DNA of 64,000 nt, from the NCBI RefSeq assembly GCF_021117405.1, contig NZ_CP088251.1:310001-374000 (forward strand), in the 5' to 3' direction. Below the pieces are notes generated by a model. That model ran no database searches, was not told the DNA's origin, and was given only the letters and a program-made list of their open reading frames with translations. Below, piece after piece: positions 9,457-17,253 of this stretch (positions are counted from its first letter, which is position 1; each line of letters starts with the position of its first letter). Position numbers and translations under genes: made by a program. The stretch is from Frateuria edaphi (lineage in GTDB: Bacteria > Pseudomonadota > Gammaproteobacteria > Xanthomonadales > Rhodanobacteraceae).

Positions 9457-10623
9457 TCAGGCCAGGAAAAGCTCGATCAAATCGTTGAGGAACCGCTGGC
9501 CGAGCAGGGAAGGCTGCAGCCGTCCGGGCGTGTCCTGCAGCCAGCCGCGGGCCTGGGCCTGGGCCAGGGCGGGGGCGATGCGATCCGCGGGCAGCCCGGT
9601 CCGCTGGGCGAATGCTTCCTGCGACACGCCCTGGTAGAGGCGCAGGGCGTTGAGCATGTATTCGAAAGGCAGCTCGGCCGGCTCGACCGGCCCGCTGCCG
9701 CCGATGCGCGCGGGGCCGCCTGCGGCGTCCAGATAGGTGCGCGGATGGCGGCTTTTCCAGCGCCGCATGACGGCGCCGGCGGCCGCGTCGGTGATCTTGC
9801 CGTGCGCGCCGGCGCCGATGCCGAGGTAGTCGCCGAACTCCCAGTAGTTGAGGTTGTGCCGGCAGCGGCGGTCGGTCCGCGCGTAGGCGGACACCTCGTA
9901 CTGACCGTAACCGGCCTCGGCCAGGCGTGCTTCGCAGGCCTCCTGCATGGCCCAGGCGGAATCGTCGTCGGGCAGCGGCGGCGGGCTGGCGGCGAAGGCC
10001 GTGTTGGGTTCGAGCGTGAGCTGGTAGTGCGAGACGTGTGTCGGCGCCAGCGCGATCGCGCGCTCGACGTCGGCCAGCGCGCCTTCCAGCGATTGCTGCG
10101 GCAGCGCGTACATCAGGTCCAGGTTGAGGTTGGCGTAGCCGGCGTCCTGCGCCGACTTCACCGCCGCCTCGGCCTCGCTCGCCGAATGGATGCGGCCCAG
10201 CCGCTTCAGCTTGTCGTCGTCGAAGCTCTGGATCCCGAAGGAGAGCCGGTTGACGCCCGCGGCCAGGTAACCGTCGAAGCGGCCGTGTTCGACCGTGCCG
10301 GGGTTGGTCTCCAGCGTGATCTCGCAGTCCTCCACGAACGGCAACCGCGCGCGGGCCCCCTCCAGGAAACGGGCGATGTGTTCGGGTGCGAACAGGCTGG
10401 GCGTGCCGCCGCCGAAGAACACGCTGACGATCGGGCGGCCTTCGACGGCGGCGCCGAAGTCGGCCAGGTCCGCGTCCAGGTCCGCCAGCAGCGTGTCGAC
10501 ATAAGCCGAATACGGCGGCGGTTCGCCGCGCACGCCGTGCGAGTTGAAGTCGCAGTACGGGCACTTCTTCACGCACCAGGGCATGTGCACGTACAGCGCC
10601 AGCGGGGGTGCGACTAGTGGCAT
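9457..10623 (-). CDS. hemW: radical SAM haem chaperone HemW
   Basis: HemW-type radical SAM protein, related to oxygen-independent coproporphyrinogen oxidase HemN but acting as a haem-binding chaperone in E. coli and Lactococcus. The CVKKCPYCDFNSHG segment near residue 20 holds the CxxxCxxC that binds the 4Fe-4S cluster, followed by the SAM-binding VFFGGGTPSLF motif and NRLSFGIQSFDD. Length (388) fits HemW. It is often annotated as HemN, but the HemN-specific N-terminal extension is absent. The start at 10623 is two bases past the rdgB stop, so it belongs to the rph-rdgB-hemW leftward group. Confidence 0.92.
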   Translation of the reverse strand: MPLVAPPLALYVHMPWCVKKCPYCDFNSHGVRGEPPPYSAYVDTLLADLDADLADFGAAVEGRPIVSVFFGGGTPSLFAPEHIARFLEGARARLPFVEDCEITLETNPGTVEHGRFDGYLAAGVNRLSFGIQSFDDDKLKRLGRIHSASEAEAAVKSAQDAGYANLNLDLMYALPQQSLEGALADVERAIALAPTHVSHYQLTLEPNTAFAASPPPLPDDDSAWAMQEACEARLAEAGYGQYEVSAYARTDRRCRHNLNYWEFGDYLGIGAGAHGKITDAAAGAVMRRWKSRHPRTYLDAAGGPARIGGSGPVEPAELPFEYMLNALRLYQGVSQEAFAQRTGLPADRIAPALAQAQARGWLQDTPGRLQPSLLGQRFLNDLIELFLA

Positions 10624-10625
10624 GG

Positions 10626-11222
10626 CTAATGCTGCGCGCCGAGCTGGGCGTGCAGCTTGGCCAGCGCCTGGCCGCGGTGGCTCAGGCGGTTCTTGAGCGT
10701 CGGGTCGAGCTCGGCCGCGGATAACGACTGGCCGTCCGGCAGGAACATCGGGTCGTAGCCGAAGCCGCGGTCGCCACGCTCGGCGTCCAGCACGCGGCCG
10801 TGCCAGCGGCCCTCGGCGATCAGCGGAGCAGGGTCGTCGGCGTGGCGCAGCAGCACCAGCACGCAGATGAAGAAGGCGCCGCGCCGCTCGGCAGGCACGC
10901 CGTCGAGCGCGTGAAGCAGCTTGGCGCGGTTGGCTGCGGCGTCGCCATGGCTGCCTGCATAACGCGCCGAGTACAGGCCGGGGGCGCCGTCCAGGTGTTC
11001 CACGCACAGGCCGGAGTCATCGGCCAGCGCCGGCAGCCGGGTGATGCGGGCAGCGTGGCGCGCCTTCAACAGCGCGTTTTCGACAAACGTGGTGCCGGTT
11101 TCCTCGATGTCGAGCACGCCCAGGCTGCCCTGGGTCACCACCTCGAAACCGCTGTCGGCGAGCAGGCCCTCGAACTCGGCGAGCTTGCCGCGGTTGCCGC
11201 TGGCGAGCACCAGGCGCCGCAC
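10626..11222 (-). CDS. rdgB: XTP/dITP pyrophosphatase RdgB (HAM1)
   Basis: House-cleaning nucleotide pyrophosphatase that hydrolyses XTP, ITP and dITP to monophosphates and so keeps deaminated purines out of nucleic acids. The 198-residue product has the N-terminal LVLASGNRGKLAEF, the TFVENALLKARHAA helix, the LADDSGLCV motif with its acidic metal ligands, and GFGYDPMFLP and LSHRGQAL near the C-terminus. It lies between rph (3 bases upstream) and hemW (2 bases downstream), the usual gammaproteobacterial neighbourhood. Confidence 0.95.
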   Translation of the reverse strand: MRRLVLASGNRGKLAEFEGLLADSGFEVVTQGSLGVLDIEETGTTFVENALLKARHAARITRLPALADDSGLCVEHLDGAPGLYSARYAGSHGDAAANRAKLLHALDGVPAERRGAFFICVLVLLRHADDPAPLIAEGRWHGRVLDAERGDRGFGYDPMFLPDGQSLSAAELDPTLKNRLSHRGQALAKLHAQLGAQH

Positions 11223-11225
11223 GGG

Positions 11226-11954
11226 TCAGCCCTCCGCCAGCGCCGCGCGCTGTGCCGCGACCAGTTCGGCGATGCCCTTCTCGGCCAGCGCCAGCATGGC
11301 GTCCATCTCGTCACGGCGGAACGCGTGGCCCTCGGCGGTACCCTGCACTTCGATGAAGCCGCCGCCGTCGTTCATCACCACGTTCATGTCGGTATCGCAA
11401 GCCGAATCCTCGGCGTAGTCCAGATCCAGCACCGGCACGCCCTGGTAAACGCCGACCGATACCGCGGCCACCGCGCCGATGATCGGGCTGCGCTTGAGGT
11501 TCTCGCGCCGCATCAGGAAATTGACCGCGTCGACCAGTGCCACGTAGGCGCCGGTGATCGCCGCGGTGCGCGTGCCGCCGTCGGCCTGGATCACGTCGCA
11601 GTCGAGCGTGATGACGCGCTCGCCCAACGCCTGCCGGTTGACACAGGCACGCAGCGAGCGGCCGATCAACCGCTGGATCTCCAGCGTGCGTCCGCCCTGC
11701 GAACCACGCGCGGCTTCGCGCTGGGTGCGCGTGCCGGTGGCACGCGGCAGCATGCCGTACTCGGCGGTGACCCAGCCTTCACCCTTGCCGCGCAGCCACG
11801 GCGGCACGCGGTCCTCGATGCTGGCGGTGCACAGCACGCGGGTGTCGCCGAAGCTCACCAGCACCGAGCCCTCGGCATGGCGGGTGTAGTGGCGTTGCAG
11901 GGTCACCGGACGCAGCTGGTCGCTGGCGCGGCCGCTCGGGCGGGTCATGGTCAT
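11226..11954 (-). CDS. rph: ribonuclease PH
   Basis: Phosphate-dependent 3'-5' exoribonuclease that trims tRNA and other RNA 3' ends. The 242-residue product matches E. coli Rph closely in layout: [52 protein letters not shown], the catalytic-site [17 protein letters not shown] and [23 protein letters not shown]. Two in-frame ATGs (11954 and 11948) are possible; the outer one is listed. It is divergent from yicC with about 78 bases between the start codons. The first gene of the leftward rph-rdgB-hemW group. Confidence 0.95.
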   Translation of the reverse strand: MTMTRPSGRASDQLRPVTLQRHYTRHAEGSVLVSFGDTRVLCTASIEDRVPPWLRGKGEGWVTAEYGMLPRATGTRTQREAARGSQGGRTLEIQRLIGRSLRACVNRQALGERVITLDCDVIQADGGTRTAAITGAYVALVDAVNFLMRRENLKRSPIIGAVAAVSVGVYQGVPVLDLDYAEDSACDTDMNVVMNDGGGFIEVQGTAEGHAFRRDEMDAMLALAEKGIAELVAAQRAALAEG

Positions 11955-12032
11955 GCGAGGGGCCTGGGTTGGGCAAGGCGGGAGGCGAGAGTTTACCATT
12001 GCCGCTTTCCACCGACCGCAAGGGCTCGACGC

Positions 12033-12896
12033 ATGATCCGCAGCATGACGGCCTACGCCAGCGCCGAAACCCAGGGCCCCGCGGGCACGCTCAGCTGCGA
12101 GCTGCGCACCGTCAACCACCGTTACCTGGAACTCAGCCCGCGCCTGCCCGAGGAGCTGCGCAGCTTCGAGTCGGCACTGCGCGAGCGCGTGGCGGGGCGG
12201 CTGTCGCGCGGCAAGGTCGACCTGACCGTGCGCCTGCGCGGCAACGAGGCGCGCGGCGAGTCGCTGGAAGTCGACGAGGTGACCCTCGGCCGCCTGGCGA
12301 CTCTGAATCGGGAACTGGCCGGACGCTTTCCGGGCATGCAGGTGCAGCTGACCGAGCTGTTGCGCTTTCCCGGCGTGCTGCGCCAGACCGAGGCCGATCC
12401 CGAGGCCCAGCAGGCGGCGCTGTTCGAGGTGCTCGACCGCGCGCTCGATGCGCTCAGCGCCACCCGCGAGCGCGAGGGTGCCCAGTTGGAAGCGATCCTG
12501 CGCGACAAGCTCGATGCGATCGACCGCATCGTCGGCCAGGTGCGCGAGTGGATGCCGGAAATCCGCACCGCACTGCGCGCCCGCCTGGAGGCGCGGCTGG
12601 CCGACCTCAAGCAGCCCGCGGACCCCGGCCGGCTGGAGCAGGAGCTGGTGATGCAGATCACCCGCAGCGACGTCGACGAGGAACTCGATCGCCTGGCCAC
12701 CCACGTGGCCGAGACCCGCCGCGTGCTGGGCCTAAAGGAACCGGTCGGGCGCCGCCTGGACTTCCTGATGCAGGAGTTCAACCGCGAAGCCAACACGCTC
12801 GGTTCCAAGTCGGTCGATGCGCGTTCGACCAACGCCGCAGTGGAACTGAAGGTGCTGATCGAGCAGATGCGCGAGCAGGTGCAGAACATCGAATGA
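12033..12896 (+). CDS. yicC: YicC family endoribonuclease
   Basis: YicC/YloC-type protein; E. coli YicC is 287 residues like this one, and family members have been shown to act as endoribonucleases. The conserved N-terminus [12 protein letters not shown], the [18 protein letters not shown] block and the C-terminal [18 protein letters not shown] and [26 protein letters not shown] are all present. A candidate promoter lies upstream (TTGGGC 11969, TACCAT 11994, 19-base spacer). Its stop overlaps the gmk start by 4 bases (ATGA), so the two genes are coupled. Confidence 0.93.
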   Translation: MIRSMTAYASAETQGPAGTLSCELRTVNHRYLELSPRLPEELRSFESALRERVAGRLSRGKVDLTVRLRGNEARGESLEVDEVTLGRLATLNRELAGRFPGMQVQLTELLRFPGVLRQTEADPEAQQAALFEVLDRALDALSATREREGAQLEAILRDKLDAIDRIVGQVREWMPEIRTALRARLEARLADLKQPADPGRLEQELVMQITRSDVDEELDRLATHVAETRRVLGLKEPVGRRLDFLMQEFNREANTLGSKSVDARSTNAAVELKVLIEQMREQVQNIE

Positions 12897-13516
12897 GCGC
12901 GCCCATGGCCGGCACACTGTTCATCGTCGCCGCGCCGTCGGGTGCGGGCAAATCCACGCTCGTCAACGCGCTGCTGGAACGCGAGCCGACGATCTCGCTG
13001 TCGATCTCCCATACCACGCGGCCGCCGCGGGTGGGCGAGGAGTACGGGCGCCACTATTATTTCGTCGAGCGCGGCGAGTTCGAGCGGCAGATCGCCGCCG
13101 GCACCTTCCTCGAACATGCCGAAGTGCACGGCAATTTCTACGGCACCTCGGTCGCGACGGTGCAGGATCTGCTGGACCAGGGCCGCGACGTGCTGCTGGA
13201 GATCGACTGGCAGGGTGCCGCGCAGATCCGCCGCGCCAAGCCCGACTGCGTGAGCGTGTTCATCCTGCCGCCCTCGCGCGCCGAGCTGGAGCGGCGGTTG
13301 CGCGGGCGCGGGTCGGATGCGCCGGAAGTGATCGAGCGGCGCCTGCACAACTCGCGCGAGGAGATCGCCCACGCCCACGAGTTCGACTACATCGTGGTCA
13401 ACGACGGGTTCGACGAGGCGTTGGGCGACCTGCAGGCGATCGTGCGGGCGGTGCGTCATCGCAGTGAGCTGCAGTGGCAGCGGCACGAGGCGTTGATTGC
13501 CGAACTGCTGGCCTGA
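12893..13516 (+). CDS. gmk: guanylate kinase
   Basis: Phosphorylates GMP to GDP with ATP in guanine nucleotide synthesis. The 207-residue product has the P-loop APSGAGKSTLV near residue 14, the GMP-binding SISHTTRPPRVGEEYGRHYYFV region and VLLEIDWQGAAQIR. The start overlaps the yicC stop by 4 bases; a second ATG at 12905 (MAGTLF) would also be acceptable. In many gammaproteobacteria rpoZ and spoT follow directly; here the mla cluster intervenes and rpoZ is 4.8 kb away. Confidence 0.95.
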   Translation: MSAPMAGTLFIVAAPSGAGKSTLVNALLEREPTISLSISHTTRPPRVGEEYGRHYYFVERGEFERQIAAGTFLEHAEVHGNFYGTSVATVQDLLDQGRDVLLEIDWQGAAQIRRAKPDCVSVFILPPSRAELERRLRGRGSDAPEVIERRLHNSREEIAHAHEFDYIVVNDGFDEALGDLQAIVRAVRHRSELQWQRHEALIAELLA

Positions 13517-13612
13517 AAGCTTCCTTCTCCCTCCGGGAAACGAATAGGCGCCAGGGCCGCGCGGAGCGGAAATTACCGGGATCGCGCGAACGGTCTTCCA
13601 GGCGAGGCCCGA

Positions 13613-13649
13613 CCCCTCACCCCAGCCCTTTCCCCGGAAGGCAGCGGGG
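13613..13649. repeat. REP-like extragenic element (CCCCTCACCCC type)
   Basis: A CCCCTCACCCCAGCCC block followed by CCCCGGAAGG and GCGGGG resembles the common intergenic CCCTCACCCC...GGGGAGAGGG hairpin element of proteobacteria, here degenerate on the right arm. A related copy is at 44797-44907 and a fragment near 62408-62534. It lies in the 186-base gmk-mlaF gap, which has no other visible feature apart from the mlaF promoter. Confidence 0.4.
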
Positions 13650-13664
13650 CGCTGGGCGCGCAGC

Positions 13665-13693
13665 TTGGCCTGCATCCGACGCTCGGCTACCTT
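13665..13693 (+). promoter_or_regulatory. candidate sigma-70 promoter of mlaFEDCB
   Basis: TTGGCC (13665-13670) and TACCTT (13688-13693) are spaced by 17 bases. The -10 box is only 9 bases before the mlaF ATG at 13703 and no Shine-Dalgarno sequence is visible, so the transcript would be leaderless or nearly so. This is a match to consensus by eye only. Confidence 0.35.
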
Positions 13694-13702
13694 AGTCCGC
13701 TT

Positions 13703-14530
13703 ATGACCGCCCCCGCCGCCCTTCCCGAACCGCTGGTGCGCATCCGTGGCCTGACCACGGTGCTCAACGGCAAGACCATCTTCGATGCGCTGGACATGGA
13801 CATCCCGCGCGGCAAGGTGACGGCCATCATGGGCCCCAGTGGCACCGGCAAGACCACGCTGCTCAAGCACATCACCGGACAGATGCGCGGCGACAGCGGC
13901 CAGGTGCTGGTCGATGGCCAGAACGTGCCGGGGCTTTCGCGCGAGAAGCTGTTCGGGCTGCGCGAGAAGATCGGCTACCTGTTCCAGAACTCGGCGCTGC
14001 TGACCGACTTCGACGTGTTCGAGAACGTCGCCTTCCCGCTGCGCCAGCACACGAAGCTGCCGGAAGTGCTGATCCGCAACATCGTGCTGACCAAGCTGCA
14101 GGCGGTGGGCCTGCGCGGCGCCGCGGGCCTGATGCCGGCCGAGCTCTCCGGCGGCATGGCGCGGCGCGTGGCGCTGGCGCGGGCGATCGTGTTCGATCCG
14201 ATGCTGATCCTCTACGACGAGCCCTTCGTCGGCCTGGATCCGATCGCGCTGAGCCAGGTGCTCAAGCTCATCCGCACGCTCAACGAAACGCTCGGCATCA
14301 CCAGCGTGCTGGTGGCGCACGAGCTGGACGCGATCAAGCAGGTGGCCGACCTGGTCTATCTGATCGCCAACGGCAAGGTGGTGGCGCAGGGCGACCCCAA
14401 GACCATCGCCGGCGATGGTTCGCCCTGGACCCGCCAGTTCTTCGGCGGCGACATCGACGGTCCGGTGCCGTTCCAGTACCCCGCCGGCGACTACGCGCAG
14501 GCGCTGGGCCTGGCCGGAGACAAGGCATGA
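13703..14530 (+). CDS. mlaF: phospholipid ABC transporter ATP-binding protein MlaF
   Basis: ATPase of the MlaFEDB complex that moves phospholipids between inner and outer membrane to keep outer-membrane lipid asymmetry. Walker A GPSGTGKTT at about residue 47, Q-loop GYLFQNSALL, signature ELSGGMARRVALARA and Walker B LILYDEPFVGLDP are intact, followed by the switch His in VLVAHELD. The variant signature LSGGMARR is typical of MlaF. At 275 residues it is close to E. coli MlaF (269). It overlaps mlaE by 4 bases and heads a five-gene operon. Confidence 0.95.
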   Translation: MTAPAALPEPLVRIRGLTTVLNGKTIFDALDMDIPRGKVTAIMGPSGTGKTTLLKHITGQMRGDSGQVLVDGQNVPGLSREKLFGLREKIGYLFQNSALLTDFDVFENVAFPLRQHTKLPEVLIRNIVLTKLQAVGLRGAAGLMPAELSGGMARRVALARAIVFDPMLILYDEPFVGLDPIALSQVLKLIRTLNETLGITSVLVAHELDAIKQVADLVYLIANGKVVAQGDPKTIAGDGSPWTRQFFGGDIDGPVPFQYPAGDYAQALGLAGDKA

Positions 14531-15297
14531 GCGCGCAGCCGCAACGCAACGTGATCCTCAACGCGCTGGCGCAGATCGGTGAAGCCGGCCTGTTCCTGCT
14601 GACCCTGCTGGCGGCGGTGCCGCGCAGCATGAAGCACGCGCGCGAGACGGTGCGCCAGCTGTGGTTCGTCGGTGCGATGAGCCTGACCATCATCATGGTC
14701 TGCGGCCTGTTCGTCGGCATGGTGCTGGGGTTGCAGCTCTACTACGTGCTGTCGATCTTCGGCGGCACCGCGGCCAGCGGCACGGTGGTGGCGATCGCGA
14801 TCTACCGCGAGCTCGGCCCGGTGGTCACCGCGCTGCTGTTCGCCGGTCGCGCCGGCACCTCCATCACGGCCGAGATCGGCCTGATGCGCGCGACCGACCA
14901 GTTGGCCGCGATGGAGATGATGGCGGTCGACCCGATCGCGTACGTCGCCGTACCGCGTTACCTCGCCGGGCTGATCGCGATGCCGCTGCTTTGCGCGGTG
15001 TTCTGCGCGCTGGGCATCTTCGGCGGCCACCTGGTCGGCGTGACCTGGCTGGGCATCGACAATGGCACGTTCTGGTCGAACATGACCGCCACCGTCGACG
15101 TGTGGAAGGACGTGGTCAACGGCATCCTGGTCAAGAGCCTTGCCTTCGGCGCGGTGGTCTCGCTGATTGCCGTCTACCAGGGCTACACCACACCGCCGAC
15201 GAGCGAGGGCGTGGCCTACGCCACTACCCGCACCGTGGTCGCCTCGTCCATCGCGATCCTTGCGCTGGACTTCGTGCTGACCGCCTTTTTGATGTGA
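14527..15297 (+). CDS. mlaE: phospholipid ABC transporter permease MlaE
   Basis: Inner-membrane permease of the Mla system, MlaE/YrbE family, 256 residues. Several hydrophobic helices are visible, with the family hallmarks VGMVLGLQLYYVLSIFG, ELGPVVTALLFAGRAGTSITAEIGLMRATDQLAAMEMMAVDP and the C-terminal GYTTPPTSEGVAYATTRTVV. ATGA overlap with mlaF and 19 bases to mlaD indicate one transcript. Confidence 0.95.
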   Translation: MSAQPQRNVILNALAQIGEAGLFLLTLLAAVPRSMKHARETVRQLWFVGAMSLTIIMVCGLFVGMVLGLQLYYVLSIFGGTAASGTVVAIAIYRELGPVVTALLFAGRAGTSITAEIGLMRATDQLAAMEMMAVDPIAYVAVPRYLAGLIAMPLLCAVFCALGIFGGHLVGVTWLGIDNGTFWSNMTATVDVWKDVVNGILVKSLAFGAVVSLIAVYQGYTTPPTSEGVAYATTRTVVASSIAILALDFVLTAFLM

Positions 15298-15316
15298 TTC
15301 CCTGAGGACCTGAGCC

Positions 15317-16177
15317 GTGAGCCAGAGACATTCCTACGCCGTGGGCACCGGCCTGTTCATCGTGCTCGGCTTTGCCGCGCTGGCTTACCTGGCGACGCAG
15401 ACCACCTCGGTGGCCAATACGCACCAGGGCGCGAGCTACACGGTCGAGGCGCACTTCGCCAACATCGGACAGCTCAAGGAGCGCGCACCGGTGAAGATCG
15501 CCGGCGTGCGCGTGGGCCAGGTGAGCTCGATCGTGCTCGATCCGAAGCAGGAAACCGCCGACGTCAAGCTGTCCATCGACCAGGCGTACAGCCACATTCC
15601 GGATGACTCGATAGCGACGATCTTCACCAGCGGCCTGCTCGGCGACCAGTACGTGGGCATCCAGTACGGCAATTCGACGAAGGATCTGGCCGACGGTGGC
15701 ACGCTGGCACGCACCAAGCCCGCGCAGCAGCTGGAGGAGATGCTCGGCAAGTTCTTCGGCGCCGGCGGCGTGGCCGACAACCTGGGCGGCAGCTACACGG
15801 TGAAGGCGCGCTTCAGCAACGTCGGGACGCTCTCGGTCGGTGCCCCGGTGAAGATGGCTGGCGTGGCGATCGGAAGCGTGGCCGCGGTGCACGCTGATCC
15901 GGTGAAACTGGACGCCGAAGTGGAGTTGTCGATCGACAAGAAGTACGACCAGATTCCCGACGATTCGGCCGCTGCAGTGTTCACCAGCGGTTTGATCGGC
16001 ACCCAGTACGTTGCGATCCAGCCCGGCGGCTCGCCGGAGTTCCTGAAGAACGGCGACGAAATGGTGCTGACCCAGTCGGCGATGCAGCTGGAAGACCTGA
16101 TCGGCAAGTTCCTGGTCAACGGCTCGCCCGCCGAGAAGAAGGACGCCGCCAACGAATCCCCCGCCGGCAAGCAATGA
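15317..16177 (+). CDS. mlaD: MlaD with two tandem MCE domains
   Basis: Membrane-anchored periplasmic lipid-binding subunit of the Mla system. A GTG start gives 286 residues: one N-terminal membrane helix (about 8-25), then two MCE domains at about 41-121 and 160-240. The two copies align without gaps through YTV-A-F-N-G, APVK-AGV, LSID, IPDDS, FTSGL-G-QYV-IQ and are followed by similar QLE-GKF helices; about half of the aligned positions are identical by eye. E. coli MlaD is about 183 residues with a single MCE domain, so this protein is internally duplicated. Context (mlaFE upstream, mlaCB downstream) leaves little doubt that it is the MlaD of this complex rather than a PqiB or YebT protein. 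Confidence 0.92.
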   Translation: MSQRHSYAVGTGLFIVLGFAALAYLATQTTSVANTHQGASYTVEAHFANIGQLKERAPVKIAGVRVGQVSSIVLDPKQETADVKLSIDQAYSHIPDDSIATIFTSGLLGDQYVGIQYGNSTKDLADGGTLARTKPAQQLEEMLGKFFGAGGVADNLGGSYTVKARFSNVGTLSVGAPVKMAGVAIGSVAAVHADPVKLDAEVELSIDKKYDQIPDDSAAAVFTSGLIGTQYVAIQPGGSPEFLKNGDEMVLTQSAMQLEDLIGKFLVNGSPAEKKDAANESPAGKQ

Positions 16178-16203
16178 GCCGGTATCCCACAAGGAGTTTC
16201 CCC

Positions 16204-16875
16204 ATGTTGCGCACTCTGGCTTTCGCCATGGCCATCGCGTTCGGCACCGTGGCCGCCTCGCCCGTGCTCGCCCAGGACGCGGCCGCACAGGCGCCGGCTT
16301 CCCAGCAGAACCCCGAGCAGGTGGTGCAGGAGATTGCCCACCAGCTGGACACCACCATCGCCGGTCACCGTGACGAGCTGAAGAACGACAAGGAAAAGTT
16401 GATCTCGGTGATCGACGACGTCTTCCTGCCGCACTTCGACATCGATTACGCCTCGATCCTGGTGCTTGGCCGCCACGCCCGCGAGGCCACGCCCGAGCAG
16501 CGCGAACGCTTTGCCAAAGCGTTCTACAACTCGATCACCCACCGTTACGCCGAGGGCCTGCTCAACTACACCAAGGGCGCGGTGCAGGTGCTGCCGTTCA
16601 ATGGCGACCTGAACGACAAGCGCACCGTGGTGCGCACCCAGGTGGTGCTGGACGACGGCAAGAAGCTCTCGGTCGACTACGCCTTCCGCAAGAGCAAGAA
16701 CGGCGACTGGAAGGCGTACGACGTGATCATCGAGGGCATCTCCTACGTCACCAACTACCGCAACCAGGTCGACGCGGAGATCCGCAAGGTCGGCATCGAG
16801 AAGCTGATCGCCAACCTCGAGAACCAGGGCGAGAAGGCGCTGGAATCGATGGACAAGGACAGCAAGGCCCCGTGA
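16204..16875 (+). CDS. mlaC: periplasmic phospholipid-binding protein MlaC
   Basis: Soluble periplasmic carrier that shuttles phospholipid between MlaA at the outer membrane and MlaFEDB. The start at 16204 is favoured by AAGGAG at 16191-16196 and gives 223 residues with a signal peptide (MLRTLAFAMAIAFG, cleavage probably after VLA near residue 23). Family features include DDVFLPHFDIDYASILVLGRHAREATPEQRERF and the repeated VRTQVVLDDGKKLSVDYAF. An upstream in-frame start overlapping mlaD would place extra residues before the signal peptide and is less likely. It overlaps mlaB by 4 bases. Confidence 0.93.
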   Translation: MLRTLAFAMAIAFGTVAASPVLAQDAAAQAPASQQNPEQVVQEIAHQLDTTIAGHRDELKNDKEKLISVIDDVFLPHFDIDYASILVLGRHAREATPEQRERFAKAFYNSITHRYAEGLLNYTKGAVQVLPFNGDLNDKRTVVRTQVVLDDGKKLSVDYAFRKSKNGDWKAYDVIIEGISYVTNYRNQVDAEIRKVGIEKLIANLENQGEKALESMDKDSKAP

Positions 16876-17171
16876 GCGTGCCCGCCTTCCAGCTCCATCG
16901 CGAGATGCCGGGCACGCTCGGCGTCAGCGGCGTGCTGAGCTTCGACACCGCCGCCGCCGCGCTGCAGGCGATCGGCGCGGCGCTGGTAGCCGCGCCGGTG
17001 ACCCGGCTGGACCTGGCCGGCATCGAGCGCGCCGACAGCGCGGGCCTGGCCTGCGTGCTGGCGGCCCAGGCCGAGGCCCGTCGGCTCGGCCGCGAGCTGG
17101 TCGTGGAGAACATGCCCGCCGGCATGCGCGCGCTGGCGCAGGTGTGCGAGGTGGAGGCACTGGTCGGCTGA
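16872..17171 (+). CDS. mlaB: STAS-domain protein MlaB
   Basis: Small cytoplasmic STAS protein, 99 residues, that in E. coli binds MlaF and is needed for complex stability and activity. The segment TRLDLAGIERADSAGLACVLAAQAEARRLG contains the characteristic D-S-A-G-L turn, where the serine/threonine contacts MlaF. It starts with GTG inside the mlaC stop (GTGA overlap) and is the last gene of the operon, followed at once by a strong terminator. Weak overall conservation is normal for MlaB; the identification rests on the motif plus position. Confidence 0.88.
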   Translation: MSVPAFQLHREMPGTLGVSGVLSFDTAAAALQAIGAALVAAPVTRLDLAGIERADSAGLACVLAAQAEARRLGRELVVENMPAGMRALAQVCEVEALVG

Positions 17172-17189
17172 GCTTGCGGTGCAGGCATG

Positions 17190-17216
17190 AAAAAGGGGCC
17201 CGCAGGCCCCTTTTTT
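17190..17216. terminator. bidirectional intrinsic terminator, mlaB/mlaA
   Basis: AAAAAGGGGCC - CGCA - GGCCCCTTTTTT forms an 11-bp stem with a 4-base loop, with T-tracts on both strands. It lies between the convergent mlaB and mlaA stops and can serve both. Confidence 0.9.
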
Positions 17217-17253
17217 GTGTGCTCAAACCAGGCGCCGAAACCGGTCGAGCCGG

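Noticed and set aside
13520..13680. Small gene between gmk and mlaF
   Set aside because: The open frame here lacks a start with a ribosome binding site and mostly consists of the CCCCTCACCCC-type repeat.
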